This document shows, piece by piece, positions 19,795 through 28,104 of a stretch of DNA of 28,757 nt. A model generated the notes under the pieces. The model saw only the letters and a list, made by a program, of their open reading frames with translations. It was not told the origin of the DNA and ran no database searches. Both the position numbers and the translations under genes were made by a program. Numbering within the stretch: position 1 is the stretch's first letter; every line of letters begins with the position of its first letter. Source of the DNA: a virus; IMG/VR virus record IMGVR_UViG_3300025647_000193, positions 1 through 28,757 of that record, one strand, 5' to 3'.

Positions 19795-20829
19795 CTAGGC
19801 CTTGAAGCCCTTGTCGAGGTTCTGGCTGTTCGTCAGCGCGATGTCGACCAGGTAGTCGGTGGTGCCGGCGTCAATGTAGCCTTCCCACTCGACCGTGACG
19901 CGCTGGACGCCAGGCCCATCCACGTGGCTGACCGGGTTGCTGACGATCACGGCCTTCGGGATGGTCAGGACCAAGCCGTTGGCGTAGGTGCCGTCGTTGC
20001 CGCGCAGGGTGTAGACCAGCTCGCGGCCGTTCTGCGCCCGGTAGTCGGTCACGAAGGTGTCGAAGGCGCTCGAGGTCTCGTCCAGCGCGAAGGTCTCGAA
20101 CGAGCCGCTGACCTTCGCAAAGCCGTCGATCTGCATGGCCTTGGCCGTGGTCGCCGAGATCTCCTGGACCTCGGTGCGCGGCAGCTCCATCTTGATCGTG
20201 GCAGAGGCGCAGTCATACGCCGTGCTGTTGAACTGGAGGAACTGAGTGGTGTGGGTGTAGGGCGCCACCATGAGCGGGTTGCCGGCAGTCTCGGAGAACG
20301 TGAGCCCGGAGGTGGCCTCGGCCTGAGTGCCCATAAACTCGGCCGTCATCTCGACCGGCTGGTTGTAGGCGAAGGTGAGCTCGACCGAGGTCGGCTTCAG
20401 CCCCCGATAGCACACCGCGCCGGTCGTGCCGCCACGATCGACGGTCCATTGCAGGCCGAGAGTCTCCGGCGCCGACGTGGTCGTGATGGCGCCGCCGAAC
20501 TGCATGGTGTGGACGTAAGGCCCGGTCCCGGTCTTGGTCGAATATTCTCCGCAGAGGTGACTGAGCACAGCCCACCACGCCTTGCCGTTGAACCTCGGGT
20601 TCAGCGAGACGCCGCCGCTCACGCTCTCCGACAAGACGGTGATATCCTTCTTCCGCAGCGCCGGCGCGTCGAGAAACTCCGGCCGCAGGACTTCCTTGGA
20701 AGCGTCGAGGGACTCCGCCCCGCCCTTGAAATCGGGGGTTTCGATCAACAGGCTCGTGCCCGCCGCCTCGCCGTAGGTGGCCTCCTCGGTCAGGCCGAGG
20801 ACAGCGCCAATGCCGGTGTATCGTGCCAT
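19795..20829 (-). CDS. Major tail (tube) protein, 344 aa
   Basis: It precedes the chaperone and tape measure genes, as lambda V does. The protein is beta-rich throughout with no membrane or enzyme motif. The N-terminus ARYTGIGAVLGLTEEATYGE is typical of tail tube proteins that begin with a conserved short loop; other telling parts are SVSGGVSLNPRFNGKAWW, KPTSVELTFAYNQPVEMTAEF and QRVTVEWEGYIDAG. At 344 residues it is larger than lambda V (246), so an added surface domain is possible. The start is ATG 20829. A strong terminator follows, consistent with a need for many copies. Confidence 0.86.
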   Translation of the reverse strand: MARYTGIGAVLGLTEEATYGEAAGTSLLIETPDFKGGAESLDASKEVLRPEFLDAPALRKKDITVLSESVSGGVSLNPRFNGKAWWAVLSHLCGEYSTKTGTGPYVHTMQFGGAITTTSAPETLGLQWTVDRGGTTGAVCYRGLKPTSVELTFAYNQPVEMTAEFMGTQAEATSGLTFSETAGNPLMVAPYTHTTQFLQFNSTAYDCASATIKMELPRTEVQEISATTAKAMQIDGFAKVSGSFETFALDETSSAFDTFVTDYRAQNGRELVYTLRGNDGTYANGLVLTIPKAVIVSNPVSHVDGPGVQRVTVEWEGYIDAGTTDYLVDIALTNSQNLDKGFKA

Positions 20830-20832
20830 GGG

Positions 20833-21027
20833 TTAGCTGGTGGCCTTCTTGGCCTTGGTGGTCGCGGACGCCTTCTTCTCGGGCGTCAGTTTCTCGAAGC
20901 TGGGGTGGAGCCGCAGGGTGGCGTTGGTCGCCTCGTCGTCCGCCGGCACCTCGACGGTGTCGCCGGGGAGCAGCCAGCCGTAGCCGCGCAGGCGGATCTT
21001 CTCTTCTGAGGTGTTCTTGAACTTCAT
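20833..21027 (-). CDS. Hypothetical 64-aa protein between U-like and tail tube genes
   Basis: The start ATG 21027 overlaps the U-like gene stop as TAATG. The protein has a compact beta-like core (EEKIRLRGYGWLLPGDTVEV, about 8-27) and a basic Lys/Ala/Thr tail (EKKASATTKAKKATS). The size, core and basic tail are similar to the 71-aa protein at 21786-22001. Unrecognised; a small head or tail accessory role is likely from position. Confidence 0.7.
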   Translation of the reverse strand: MKFKNTSEEKIRLRGYGWLLPGDTVEVPADDEATNATLRLHPSFEKLTPEKKASATTKAKKATS

Positions 21028-21473
21028 TAGTTGCCCAAGGCGTCTTCGTAGATCACCTGGTAGGTCAGAACGACACGGAAGGCCGGCGGGTCTACGTCCA
21101 AGCCTTCCTCCATAGTAGAGGCGGTAAGCAGGCAGGTCAAAACGAGGCCGTCCAAATCGACATAGTCCGCCAGGTATTCCTCCACCTCGCGGGCAAGGTC
21201 GTCGGCGTCGCCGGCCAGGGTGCCCGAGGTCGGCCGGCCAGTCTCGACGCAATGCACCTCGAGCTCGAGCTGGCGCTGGTAGGTCGGCAGGCTCAGGCCA
21301 TACTGGTCTTCGGGAGGACTCTGGTCGAGAATGGTTTTGACCACGACGAACGGACCCGTCGCCACCGGCTGCTTCTCGCGGGAATCATAGACCCGACCTC
21401 CAGCGCCGGCCACGCCGGCCGACAGCAGGGTGACCACCTTTTCGCGGATCGTCTTTCTGGGATGCGTCGCCAC
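21027..21473 (-). CDS. Tail terminator-like protein (lambda gpU type), 148 aa
   Basis: Position just before the tail tube and length of about 130-150 residues match lambda gpU, the ring that caps the finished tail. The protein begins with a helix (RKTIREKVVTLLSAGV), has central strands (GPFVVVKTILDQ, QRQLELEVHCVE) and a helical Asp/Glu segment (GDADDLAREVEEYLADYV), ending in strands (FRVVLTYQVIYED), the alpha/beta pattern of gpU-like proteins. The GTG start at 21473 overlaps the preceding stop as TAGTG. Confidence 0.75.
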   Translation of the reverse strand: MATHPRKTIREKVVTLLSAGVAGAGGRVYDSREKQPVATGPFVVVKTILDQSPPEDQYGLSLPTYQRQLELEVHCVETGRPTSGTLAGDADDLAREVEEYLADYVDLDGLVLTCLLTASTMEEGLDVDPPAFRVVLTYQVIYEDALGN

Positions 21474-21784
21474 TACTGAGCCTCGAGGACCAGGACCGTC
21501 ACGCCGGTGTTATCCGGCTGCTTGACCAAGACGGTGAAATCGATGGACACAGAGCTCGTCGGCACCGCCGCTGCCGGCACGGTGACCGTGTCGCCGGCAG
21601 AGACGTCAGCCACCGCCGAGGTCTTCGCCGTCAGGGTCGGCACCTCGCGGCCCTCGAAGCCGAACTGCTCGCCGTAGGCATACTCAAAGATGGCCACAAA
21701 GGTGGTGTCGCCGGAGGACATCGAAAAGCCGAAATCATCCTCGTTGATGATCTCGTCCACGTCGTCCTCGAAGAAGCGCGCCAC
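21473..21784 (-). CDS. Head-tail joining protein (lambda FII-like), 103 aa
   Basis: The position after the capsid gene and a short gene, and directly before the U-like gene, is that of lambda FII. Features also match: an acidic helical start (FEDDVDEIINEDDFGFSM), then beta strands with a V-S-A-G-D-T-V-T-V turn and a final set of strands (FTVLVKQPDNTG, TVLVLEA). FII completes the head for tail joining. The start is GTG 21784. Between it and U, lambda carries Z; here Z is absent from this spot. Confidence 0.72.
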   Translation of the reverse strand: MARFFEDDVDEIINEDDFGFSMSSGDTTFVAIFEYAYGEQFGFEGREVPTLTAKTSAVADVSAGDTVTVPAAAVPTSSVSIDFTVLVKQPDNTGVTVLVLEAQ

Positions 21785-21785
21785 C

Positions 21786-22001
21786 TCAGTCGGCCTTCTG
21801 GACCTTCTTGCTGGCCACCTTCTTGGCCACCTTCTTGGCAGCCGCCTTGACCGGGTTGTCCTCGGCCAGCTCGGCCGCGCCGATCCGCACCAGCTGCCGG
21901 GCGCGGCGCTCGGGCAGGTCGTAGGTCTGACCGACCACGCTCGGGTAGCGCAAGCCGCCGCCCTGGCCGAGGTCGAAAGGTTGAAGAGCTCGAACCTTCA
22001 T
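21786..22001 (-). CDS. Hypothetical 71-aa head protein with Lys-rich tail
   Basis: It lies between the capsid gene and the FII-like gene, the FI position of lambda, but is much shorter than FI (132). The core (RALQPFDLGQGGGLRYPSVV, then GQTYDLPERRARQLVRIGAA) is of a kind often seen in small head proteins, and the tail is a Lys/Ala repeat (KAAAKKVAKKVASKKVQK), which may bind DNA or the acidic head interior. I start at ATG 22001, because the open frame upstream crosses the capsid terminator hairpin. Confidence 0.7.
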   Translation of the reverse strand: MKVRALQPFDLGQGGGLRYPSVVGQTYDLPERRARQLVRIGAAELAEDNPVKAAAKKVAKKVASKKVQKAD

Positions 22002-22024
22002 TTGTTTCTTGGGGAAAGGGGGTC

Positions 22025-22050
22025 GGGGGAGAGGCTCAAGCCCCTCCCCC
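22025..22050 (-). terminator. Terminator-like hairpin after capsid gene
   Basis: On the minus strand GGGGGAGGGGC and GCCTCTCCCCC pair over 11 bases (one G-U) around a TTGA tetraloop, beginning 10 bases past the capsid stop. Only three T (in CCCCCTTTCCCC) follow, so termination would be partial. It likely lowers expression of downstream genes relative to the capsid gene or protects the 3' end of the capsid message. Confidence 0.7.
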
Positions 22051-22059
22051 GGTGTTGCG

Positions 22060-24102
22060 TTAGACCGAGGTGTCCACCGAGATGGCAAACGCCTGCTCGT
22101 GGCGGAAGCCGATGTCCAGATCCTGCAAGCCGACCAGGCGGACGGCGCCGTAGCTGCTCAGGGTGTAGGGATCCATGGTCAGATCCAGGCCACCCCACAT
22201 GGCCACGATGCAGGAGGTGAAGTCGCCGAAGACCACGCCGTGCAGCGACGAGCCGGTGCCCTTGGTGAGGTCGGTCGGCAGGTTGTTGCTGGTCAGCACG
22301 CGGTAGCCGTTGGCCTCGCCGTTTTCGATGAGGAAGCGGGCGGTGTTCGACGCCTTCTCGATGGTCTTGCAGCTCGACACGGTGCCCGGGGTCATGACGA
22401 AGACCATGTTGCTGCCCTGGGCGTTGTCCACCCGGACCAGCTCTTCGTATTCGACAATCGTAGCCCAGGTCTCGGCGCCGCCGTTGGTGCCGTGGCTGAC
22501 GGTGTTCACGCCACCCGACAGGTTGAGGATGCCGGTCGGCTCGCCGCTGCTGCCGCTGCCGTTCAGGATGGTCGCGTCGAGCTTCACAGCCAGAGCGCGC
22601 GCGAGATCGCCCATGATGAGGCGATCAACGCTCGGGTCAGCCTGGTGGAAGAGCTTGCGGCCGATGTCCACGAAGGTGCCGCAAGTTTCCGGGCTCAGCG
22701 CCACCTGGGCGAAGGTCGGGGTGCTTTCCGACACCGCCGCAGCCTCGTTGGCCACGAAAGCCGCCGTGCTGCCGGCGCTCATCTTCGGGATGGAGATGTC
22801 GCCTTGGATGCCGGTGAGCTTGGTGGTGAGCGGGAAGACCACGCTGTGGTCGCTCAGGACGTCGATGAAGGCGTTGCCCTGGTGCTCGTCGGCAACCAGG
22901 TAACCGCCGGCGCTGCCCGAGGCCGTGCTGATGTCGCGCTTCTGGAGCACGTCGAACGGCACGATCACGCCGCGCGCCGCCCGGCCCTGGACCTTCTCGG
23001 CAGCAGCCGACGCCTCGAGCTCAAACGCGGCCTCCTCGGCCAGGCGCTTGTTCGTGGGGTCGGCCATGTGGCGCAGCACCTTGGTCAGGCTGTAGCGCTT
23101 GACCTCCTTGGCGCTCATGCCCACCTCGGCCTTCTCGACCGGGCGCAGGCGGATCTGCTCGAGCACGGCCGCGCGGAACTCGTCCACGCTCTTGCCGCTC
23201 TCGATGAACTTGCGGGCGAGCTCGCCCTGACGGTGGGCAGCGCCCAGAGATTCGATGTCCTTGATCCGAGCCAGTTCGGCGGCTCGCACGTCCTGGACAT
23301 CATCGGTCTTGATTTCAGACACGGTGATTTCCTCCTCAGGAATGGTGGGTTCTTGTGATGCCGAACGGCCGATGCCGACGTGGGGGTCGGCCGGGATGCT
23401 TACCCAGGAAATCTCCAGGGGCTCCCAGTCAACCGCCCGCCAGATCTCCTCGTCCTGGTCGGTCTTTTCCTTGCGGACTTCGTGAATGACGTATCCAACC
23501 GAGATATGTCGCTTCACTCCGTCCTTCACGTCTTGGAAAACTTCCTGAGCGAGTGCGCTGTTGCCGAAACGCACGGACGCGCGAGCCACGCGGTCGTCTC
23601 CCAGGTTGATCTCCTCGACGACCCCGATGTGCTTGGCGGGGTCGTGTTCCAGCAGCAGCGGGGCGCCGTCACGCAGCCGGCCGTCGCGGACCGAGCCGGC
23701 GCCATGGTCCAAGACCTCGACGCCCCAGCCGCGCTCCACCGGATGCTCGCTGGAAAACGCCACCTGGACGGTGCGGGCGTCCTCGTCGATTGCGGCCCGG
23801 CTGACCGAGAAGGTGCGCGACAGCTTGGCATCGCGCCAGGTCGCGCCGCCGGCCAAGATCGCGCTGCCGGCATAGGTCGCCATGCTGCGCTTGAACTCGC
23901 CAGTCTCCTCGGGGGTCTGCTCTTCGTTTTCTTCGGTCACGGTGCCCTCATCGTAGATTTCGGCACCTTCCTCTTCAATCTCGGCAGCCACTTCTGCGCG
24001 CGCCTCGGCGGGAATCTCCTCCACCTGGCCGCGCTCCGTCTCGGCGCCTGCCTCGAGCTGGCCGGCCTCGCCGGCGGTCTCGTTTTTCGCTTGTTCAGCC
24101 AT
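22060..24102 (-). CDS. Fused HK97-type prohead protease and major capsid protein
   Basis: One 680-residue polypeptide. Residues 1-72 are strongly acidic. Residues about 73-247 form a prohead protease of the S78/U35 type with His153 (LLLEHDP) and Ser201 (KRHISVGY), ending ISWVSIPADP. Residues about 255-385 are a helical delta-like region. Residues about 390-680 are an HK97-fold capsid protein (SAGGYLVADEHQGNAFIDVL, then SSGEPTGILNLSGG). The protease would cut itself free and remove the delta domain during head maturation. Separate genes are the rule; fusions are known in some phages. The start ATG 24102 overlaps the portal stop by 8 bases. A terminator-like hairpin follows the stop. Confidence 0.93.
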   Translation of the reverse strand: MAEQAKNETAGEAGQLEAGAETERGQVEEIPAEARAEVAAEIEEEGAEIYDEGTVTEENEEQTPEETGEFKRSMATYAGSAILAGGATWRDAKLSRTFSVSRAAIDEDARTVQVAFSSEHPVERGWGVEVLDHGAGSVRDGRLRDGAPLLLEHDPAKHIGVVEEINLGDDRVARASVRFGNSALAQEVFQDVKDGVKRHISVGYVIHEVRKEKTDQDEEIWRAVDWEPLEISWVSIPADPHVGIGRSASQEPTIPEEEITVSEIKTDDVQDVRAAELARIKDIESLGAAHRQGELARKFIESGKSVDEFRAAVLEQIRLRPVEKAEVGMSAKEVKRYSLTKVLRHMADPTNKRLAEEAAFELEASAAAEKVQGRAARGVIVPFDVLQKRDISTASGSAGGYLVADEHQGNAFIDVLSDHSVVFPLTTKLTGIQGDISIPKMSAGSTAAFVANEAAAVSESTPTFAQVALSPETCGTFVDIGRKLFHQADPSVDRLIMGDLARALAVKLDATILNGSGSSGEPTGILNLSGGVNTVSHGTNGGAETWATIVEYEELVRVDNAQGSNMVFVMTPGTVSSCKTIEKASNTARFLIENGEANGYRVLTSNNLPTDLTKGTGSSLHGVVFGDFTSCIVAMWGGLDLTMDPYTLSSYGAVRLVGLQDLDIGFRHEQAFAISVDTSV

Positions 24103-25666
24103 CGGGCTGGTCCTCCTGATTGTCGCCGAAGTCGCCCTTGGCCTGAGCCTCAGGGTCGATCATCGCCGGGTAGATCGGCATGGTCTGGCGCGGGCTGATG
24201 TTCACGCCGAGCTCGTAGGCGCGGCGCTCTTCCTCGGCGAGCTCGGCCAGCACATCGCCGAAGTCTTTGCCCTGAGCGGCCGCAATCTCCTGCCGGCTCA
24301 TCGTGCCCAGCGCCACCGCCCGCTCGAAGGCGCTCTGGTCCTTCTGCGGGTCCACGTAGCTGAAGCCGCGCGGGCGCCAGATGACGTCCTCATATTTGTC
24401 GCGCTTTCTCGGCGGGAACGGAACCGCGCCCGCCGTCATCGCCGCCGTCAGCCACGCCTGGTAGATCGGATCCAGGAGGTGGTCCATGAGGTGGCGCTGG
24501 ATGCTCTTGTAGGCTTCGCGCTCGTCCTGGACGCCGGCGCGGATGCTGCTGTAGTTCACGCCCTCAAGGTCGTTCGCCAGGCTGTTGTAGCTGACGTTCA
24601 GGCCGGCAGCCACGCCGCGCAGGCAGCTCTTGACGAACTCCCCCATGTCGGCGTTTGGATTGTTCCAGTCAATGGTCTTCAGCTCCATGCCGGCCGGCAG
24701 CTGCTCGATCAGGCCGGCCTCGGCCTCGAAGACCAGGGCGCCATCGCCGTCAATGTCGTCGCCGGTGTAACCGTCGCCGGCGGGCGAGGTGTAGAACGCC
24801 ATCTTGGACGCAGCCACCCGGGCGTGGACCAGCTCGGCCTCGCGATACTGGTCGGTCATGTGCAGCGAGCGCATCGCCTGAGCCATCCAGGGATAGCCTC
24901 GGCTCTGCCCGGGGCGCTCCATGATGTAGAGGTGGACGATCTCTTCCGCCGGCACCCGCTCGGCCTGCGCGCCGCCGCCCTGGCCGAGGTTATAGGCCAC
25001 CACCGGGTTGTCGCCGGTGCCGCGCTGGGTGATGTGGTAAGCGATGGGGCGCCCGTGCCGATCCTGCTCGACGCCCATGCGGATCTGGGTGCCGTTGCCC
25101 AGGTCTCGGTTGTGGCGGGTCAGCAGGCGGTCGGCCTCGAGCAGCTCGAGCTGTAGCCCAAACGCGCCGGCGTTGTGCAGCCTGACCAGCACCTCGCCGT
25201 CGCGCGCCAAGGTCATGAGCGCCACGCGCTGGATGTCGAGGAAGCCGGACCTGCCATCCACCGAGCACTCGGCTGCCCGCGACCACCTCGCCCAGGCCGC
25301 CTCGAGCAGCCGATTGTCGGCCAGGTCGAGCTCGCCGCCGGGTGCCCGCCTCGTCCGAGCCTCGAGCCGGATGCCGTCGCGGCCCAGCACGTTGCTGACG
25401 ACCATCTGAAGGAATCGCGAGGCATAGGGGTTGCTCATGTAGAGCTGCCGGCTACGCGCTCGCAAGCTGTCAAGACTCTGGAAGATCGCGGCGTCGGCCG
25501 AGAGCTCGCTGCCCTTGAAGTCGGCCGTGAGGCGGTCGTGGAGAGCGCCGACGAAGCCGGAGCCGGAGCCGCCCACGCGGGGCACCTTCCCGCCGGGCAA
25601 ATAATCCATGAGCGCACGGCGCCGAGGTGCCGGCTGCGTGCGCCTGAAGATGTCCCAGAGAGCCAT
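24095..25666 (-). CDS. Portal protein, lambda gpB family (523 aa)
   Basis: The portal is the 12-fold ring at the vertex where DNA enters and the tail attaches. The length (lambda B is 533), N-terminus (YLPGGKVPRVGGSGSGFVGA) and conserved inner segments (RARSRQLYMSNPYASRFLQM, RDGEVLVRLHNAG, ELLEADRLLTRH and FVKSCLRGVAAGLNVSYNSL) place it in the lambda portal family. The start ATG 25666 lies one base past the previous stop. The last 8 bases overlap the capsid gene, coupling the two. In lambda the protease gene C follows B; here the protease is the front part of the capsid fusion. Confidence 0.94.
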   Translation of the reverse strand: MALWDIFRRTQPAPRRRALMDYLPGGKVPRVGGSGSGFVGALHDRLTADFKGSELSADAAIFQSLDSLRARSRQLYMSNPYASRFLQMVVSNVLGRDGIRLEARTRRAPGGELDLADNRLLEAAWARWSRAAECSVDGRSGFLDIQRVALMTLARDGEVLVRLHNAGAFGLQLELLEADRLLTRHNRDLGNGTQIRMGVEQDRHGRPIAYHITQRGTGDNPVVAYNLGQGGGAQAERVPAEEIVHLYIMERPGQSRGYPWMAQAMRSLHMTDQYREAELVHARVAASKMAFYTSPAGDGYTGDDIDGDGALVFEAEAGLIEQLPAGMELKTIDWNNPNADMGEFVKSCLRGVAAGLNVSYNSLANDLEGVNYSSIRAGVQDEREAYKSIQRHLMDHLLDPIYQAWLTAAMTAGAVPFPPRKRDKYEDVIWRPRGFSYVDPQKDQSAFERAVALGTMSRQEIAAAQGKDFGDVLAELAEEERRAYELGVNISPRQTMPIYPAMIDPEAQAKGDFGDNQEDQPDG

Positions 25667-25667
25667 T

Positions 25668-26264
25668 CTAGTAGGGTCCGGTGAAACGAGTGCGGATGCG
25701 CTGGCTGGTGCTCAAGCCGCGCTTGATCGCGTCAGCCCGCTTTTCCTGCACCACCTCGGCGCGGTAGCGGTCGCGCAGCACGAGCAGGTCGGAAACGGGG
25801 GTGCGGGCAAGGCTGCGGCCGGCAATGGTGTAGCTTTCCTGGTCCTTCGTCGCCCTGCTCTCGATCACGGCCTCGATGGCATCCAAGACCGTCTCGGCGT
25901 GGCTGCGATCGTCGTAGTTGCCGCTGTCCTCGAAGTTCTTGTGGACATCGACGTGGCCGTGGTCAACGGTGTAACGTTCGCCGGACTTGGTGACATAGGC
26001 GACATAATAGTGATGGCCGACGGCGTAGCTGGCCGAGGTGGTTGCCGAGATGGTGACGGTGTATTCGGTGCCGCTGGCGCTCGCCGTAATCGTGGCGATG
26101 TGCGCGTTCTTACTCTTGACCTCGTAGGTCAGCGTCCACCCGTCCGAGGCCGGATAATCCGGGATCGCCACATCCCACTTGATGGTGTCGCCGGCCCACC
26201 AGGTCGTCGGGATGTTATAGCGCCCTCGCCGGGGCACCGGAATGCGCTGGTTTTCTGCCGCCAC
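25668..26264 (-). CDS. gpW-like head completion protein with extra N-terminal beta domain
   Basis: Lambda gpW (68 residues) sits between terminase A and portal B and plugs the portal ring. This gene is in the same place. Its last ~75 residues fit gpW: a helix (TVLDAIEAVIESRATKD), a beta hairpin (SYTIAGRSL), the TPVSDL motif (lambda: TSVSDL) with a second helix, and an aromatic end (RTRFTGPY; lambda ends GPAGFYV). Residues about 15-110 are an added all-beta region (DTIKWDVAIPDYPASDG, TYEVKSKNAHIATITASAS) of immunoglobulin-like character. The start is GTG 26264, with only a weak AGG upstream. Family call by motif and position. Confidence 0.75.
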   Translation of the reverse strand: MAAENQRIPVPRRGRYNIPTTWWAGDTIKWDVAIPDYPASDGWTLTYEVKSKNAHIATITASASGTEYTVTISATTSASYAVGHHYYVAYVTKSGERYTVDHGHVDVHKNFEDSGNYDDRSHAETVLDAIEAVIESRATKDQESYTIAGRSLARTPVSDLLVLRDRYRAEVVQEKRADAIKRGLSTSQRIRTRFTGPY

Positions 26265-26292
26265 GATTGCCTAACAATAAACCAACGCGCCG

Positions 26293-28104
26293 TCAAATGC
26301 CACCGCGCCGGCGCCGTCTTGCCCTGGCCGCTTGCCTCGCCGTCTGGCGCGGTTTCTCCGCCGGCGAGCTCAGGCGCCGCTCGATGGCCGCCATGCGCGG
26401 ATTGAGGAATCGCAGCGCCGCCAGCGCATAAACTCGACAGTCCAGCGCCTCGTTGCGCCGGCGGATCTTTCGCCACACGCGCTTCGGCACGCCCTTGTGG
26501 TAAGTCTGGACGGCCTTTTCTGAGGTCAGCTGGTAGAAATACTCGTCCTCGTAGGCTCGAGGGAAATGGCAATAGCCTGGCCCGGGTTCCTCGATCTTGA
26601 GCCGCGCCATAATCAGCTCCTTGGCGGTGTCGGTGCCAACGGGGATCAGAGATACGCGCCCCTTGTCCACCTTGGACGGCCGGCCGGCAATCGGTTTCGC
26701 CGGCTGGGCGCTGCCCTTGACCGCCCAGATGCGCCGCCCCTGCCGGGTTTTCACGAAGTCATAAACAGAAGCTGTCGCCGCGCCAGAATCGACACAGGCC
26801 GCCGCCACCTTGAGCTGGACGCCGTGCGGGGTCAGCCACGTCTCGCCGAAGACCTCGTCGAGCTGCTGCCATACGTCGGCCTGGTTCGGGTCGCCCATGA
26901 GCACGCGATATTGGAGGGACCAGGACTCCTCCTGGTGGCCCCAGCCGACCAGCTCGAGCTCGAGGCGGTCGGCCTGCACGTCCACGCCGGCCGTGATGAC
27001 CAAAACGCCCTCGGGCAGCGGCTCGGTGCCATAATCTTCCGCCCGGCGCTGGATCTCGTGCGGCTCGACCGCCTCGCCCTGCTCGGCTTCCCAGGTCTCG
27101 CCCAGCTGAGTGTTGACGAAGGTCTGGAGGGTGGCAGGGTCTTGCTTGGCCTCGAGGAACTCGCGCGCCAAGTCGGCCCACGTGCTGTTCGGGCTCAGCG
27201 AATATCCAGCCCAAAGCCGATAGCCGTGATGGCCCTCCACGTCTGGCCGGCTGGCCACCCAGCGACCGCGCTCGATCGCCCTGCGCTTCTTCTCGTGGCC
27301 CCAGAGCTCGCCGCAGCTCGGGCAGGCATGACGGGCAGTATCCGGCCGGCCATCCTCCCATCGGATATTCTCCCAGAGGATGGGGTGGAAGGCTTCGCAG
27401 GACGGGCAGGGGATCTCGTAAAACCGCTGGTCAGATTCTTCCCAGGCAGCCTCGACGCGGCTCAAGCCCTTGATGGTGGGGGTGCTGCCCATCACGATCT
27501 TTCTGTCCCAGGCCCACTCGGTGCGCCTGACCGCCAGCGCCACCGGGTCGCCCTCCGCACCTCGCCCGCCGCCGGCCATCACGGGGTAGCCGTCCACCTC
27601 GTCGAAGATCAGCACCTTGATCGACACGCGCCGAAAGCCGGTCGCGCTGTTCGCGCCGACCATGAGCAGGGTGCCGCCCGGATACTTTTTCCGCGTAATG
27701 GTGTTCTCGACACCTTTCGTGCGCGCATCTCCGACCAGGCCGCGCAGCACCGGGGTGTCGCGCAGCATCGGGGCAATCTCCGTGATGCTGTGCTGCTCGG
27801 CGTCGTGCAGCGTCGGCAGCACGAACATGATGTTGGCCGGCGCCTGCGCCATGTGATAGCCGACCAGCTGGTTCAGCATCTTGGTGTAGCCGACCCGCGC
27901 CGATTTGAGAAAGGTCACGCGCTCCACGCGCTTGTCGCTCATGCTCCTCATGATCTCGCGCTGGTATGGCAGGCAGGTCCAACGTCCAGACACCGCCGAC
28001 GCCTCGGGCGAGAGGTAGCCGTGGCGGTCAGACCAGGCCGCCAGGTCGAGGTCGGGGTCGGGGGTGATGCCTCGGGCGAAGCCGGCCAGGAAGGGGTCAT
28101 CCAC
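26293..28104 (-). CDS. Terminase large subunit, GpA family
   Basis: The DNA-packaging motor and nuclease. The 603-residue protein has the GpA-type Walker A (KSARVGYTK, 67-75), Walker B (VLIFDEVD, 164-171), a zinc ribbon from two CPSC pairs (233-236 and 261-264) as in lambda gpA, and the nuclease start ITAGVDVQADRLELE with D374. A basic tail (ARARRRRRGGI) ends it. I start at GTG 28104, preceded by GAGGAG and overlapping the small-subunit stop by 8 bases; the open frame before it is Ser/Arg-rich shadow of that gene. GpA terminases often cut at cos sites, which suggests but does not prove cohesive ends. Confidence 0.96.
   Translation of the reverse strand: MDDPFLAGFARGITPDPDLDLAAWSDRHGYLSPEASAVSGRWTCLPYQREIMRSMSDKRVERVTFLKSARVGYTKMLNQLVGYHMAQAPANIMFVLPTLHDAEQHSITEIAPMLRDTPVLRGLVGDARTKGVENTITRKKYPGGTLLMVGANSATGFRRVSIKVLIFDEVDGYPVMAGGGRGAEGDPVALAVRRTEWAWDRKIVMGSTPTIKGLSRVEAAWEESDQRFYEIPCPSCEAFHPILWENIRWEDGRPDTARHACPSCGELWGHEKKRRAIERGRWVASRPDVEGHHGYRLWAGYSLSPNSTWADLAREFLEAKQDPATLQTFVNTQLGETWEAEQGEAVEPHEIQRRAEDYGTEPLPEGVLVITAGVDVQADRLELELVGWGHQEESWSLQYRVLMGDPNQADVWQQLDEVFGETWLTPHGVQLKVAAACVDSGAATASVYDFVKTRQGRRIWAVKGSAQPAKPIAGRPSKVDKGRVSLIPVGTDTAKELIMARLKIEEPGPGYCHFPRAYEDEYFYQLTSEKAVQTYHKGVPKRVWRKIRRRNEALDCRVYALAALRFLNPRMAAIERRLSSPAEKPRQTARQAARARRRRRGGI

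Noticed and set aside
22009-23358. Plus-strand open frame (449 codons) opposite the capsid region
   Set aside because: Antisense to a clear HK97-fold capsid; no motif, no ribosome-binding site.
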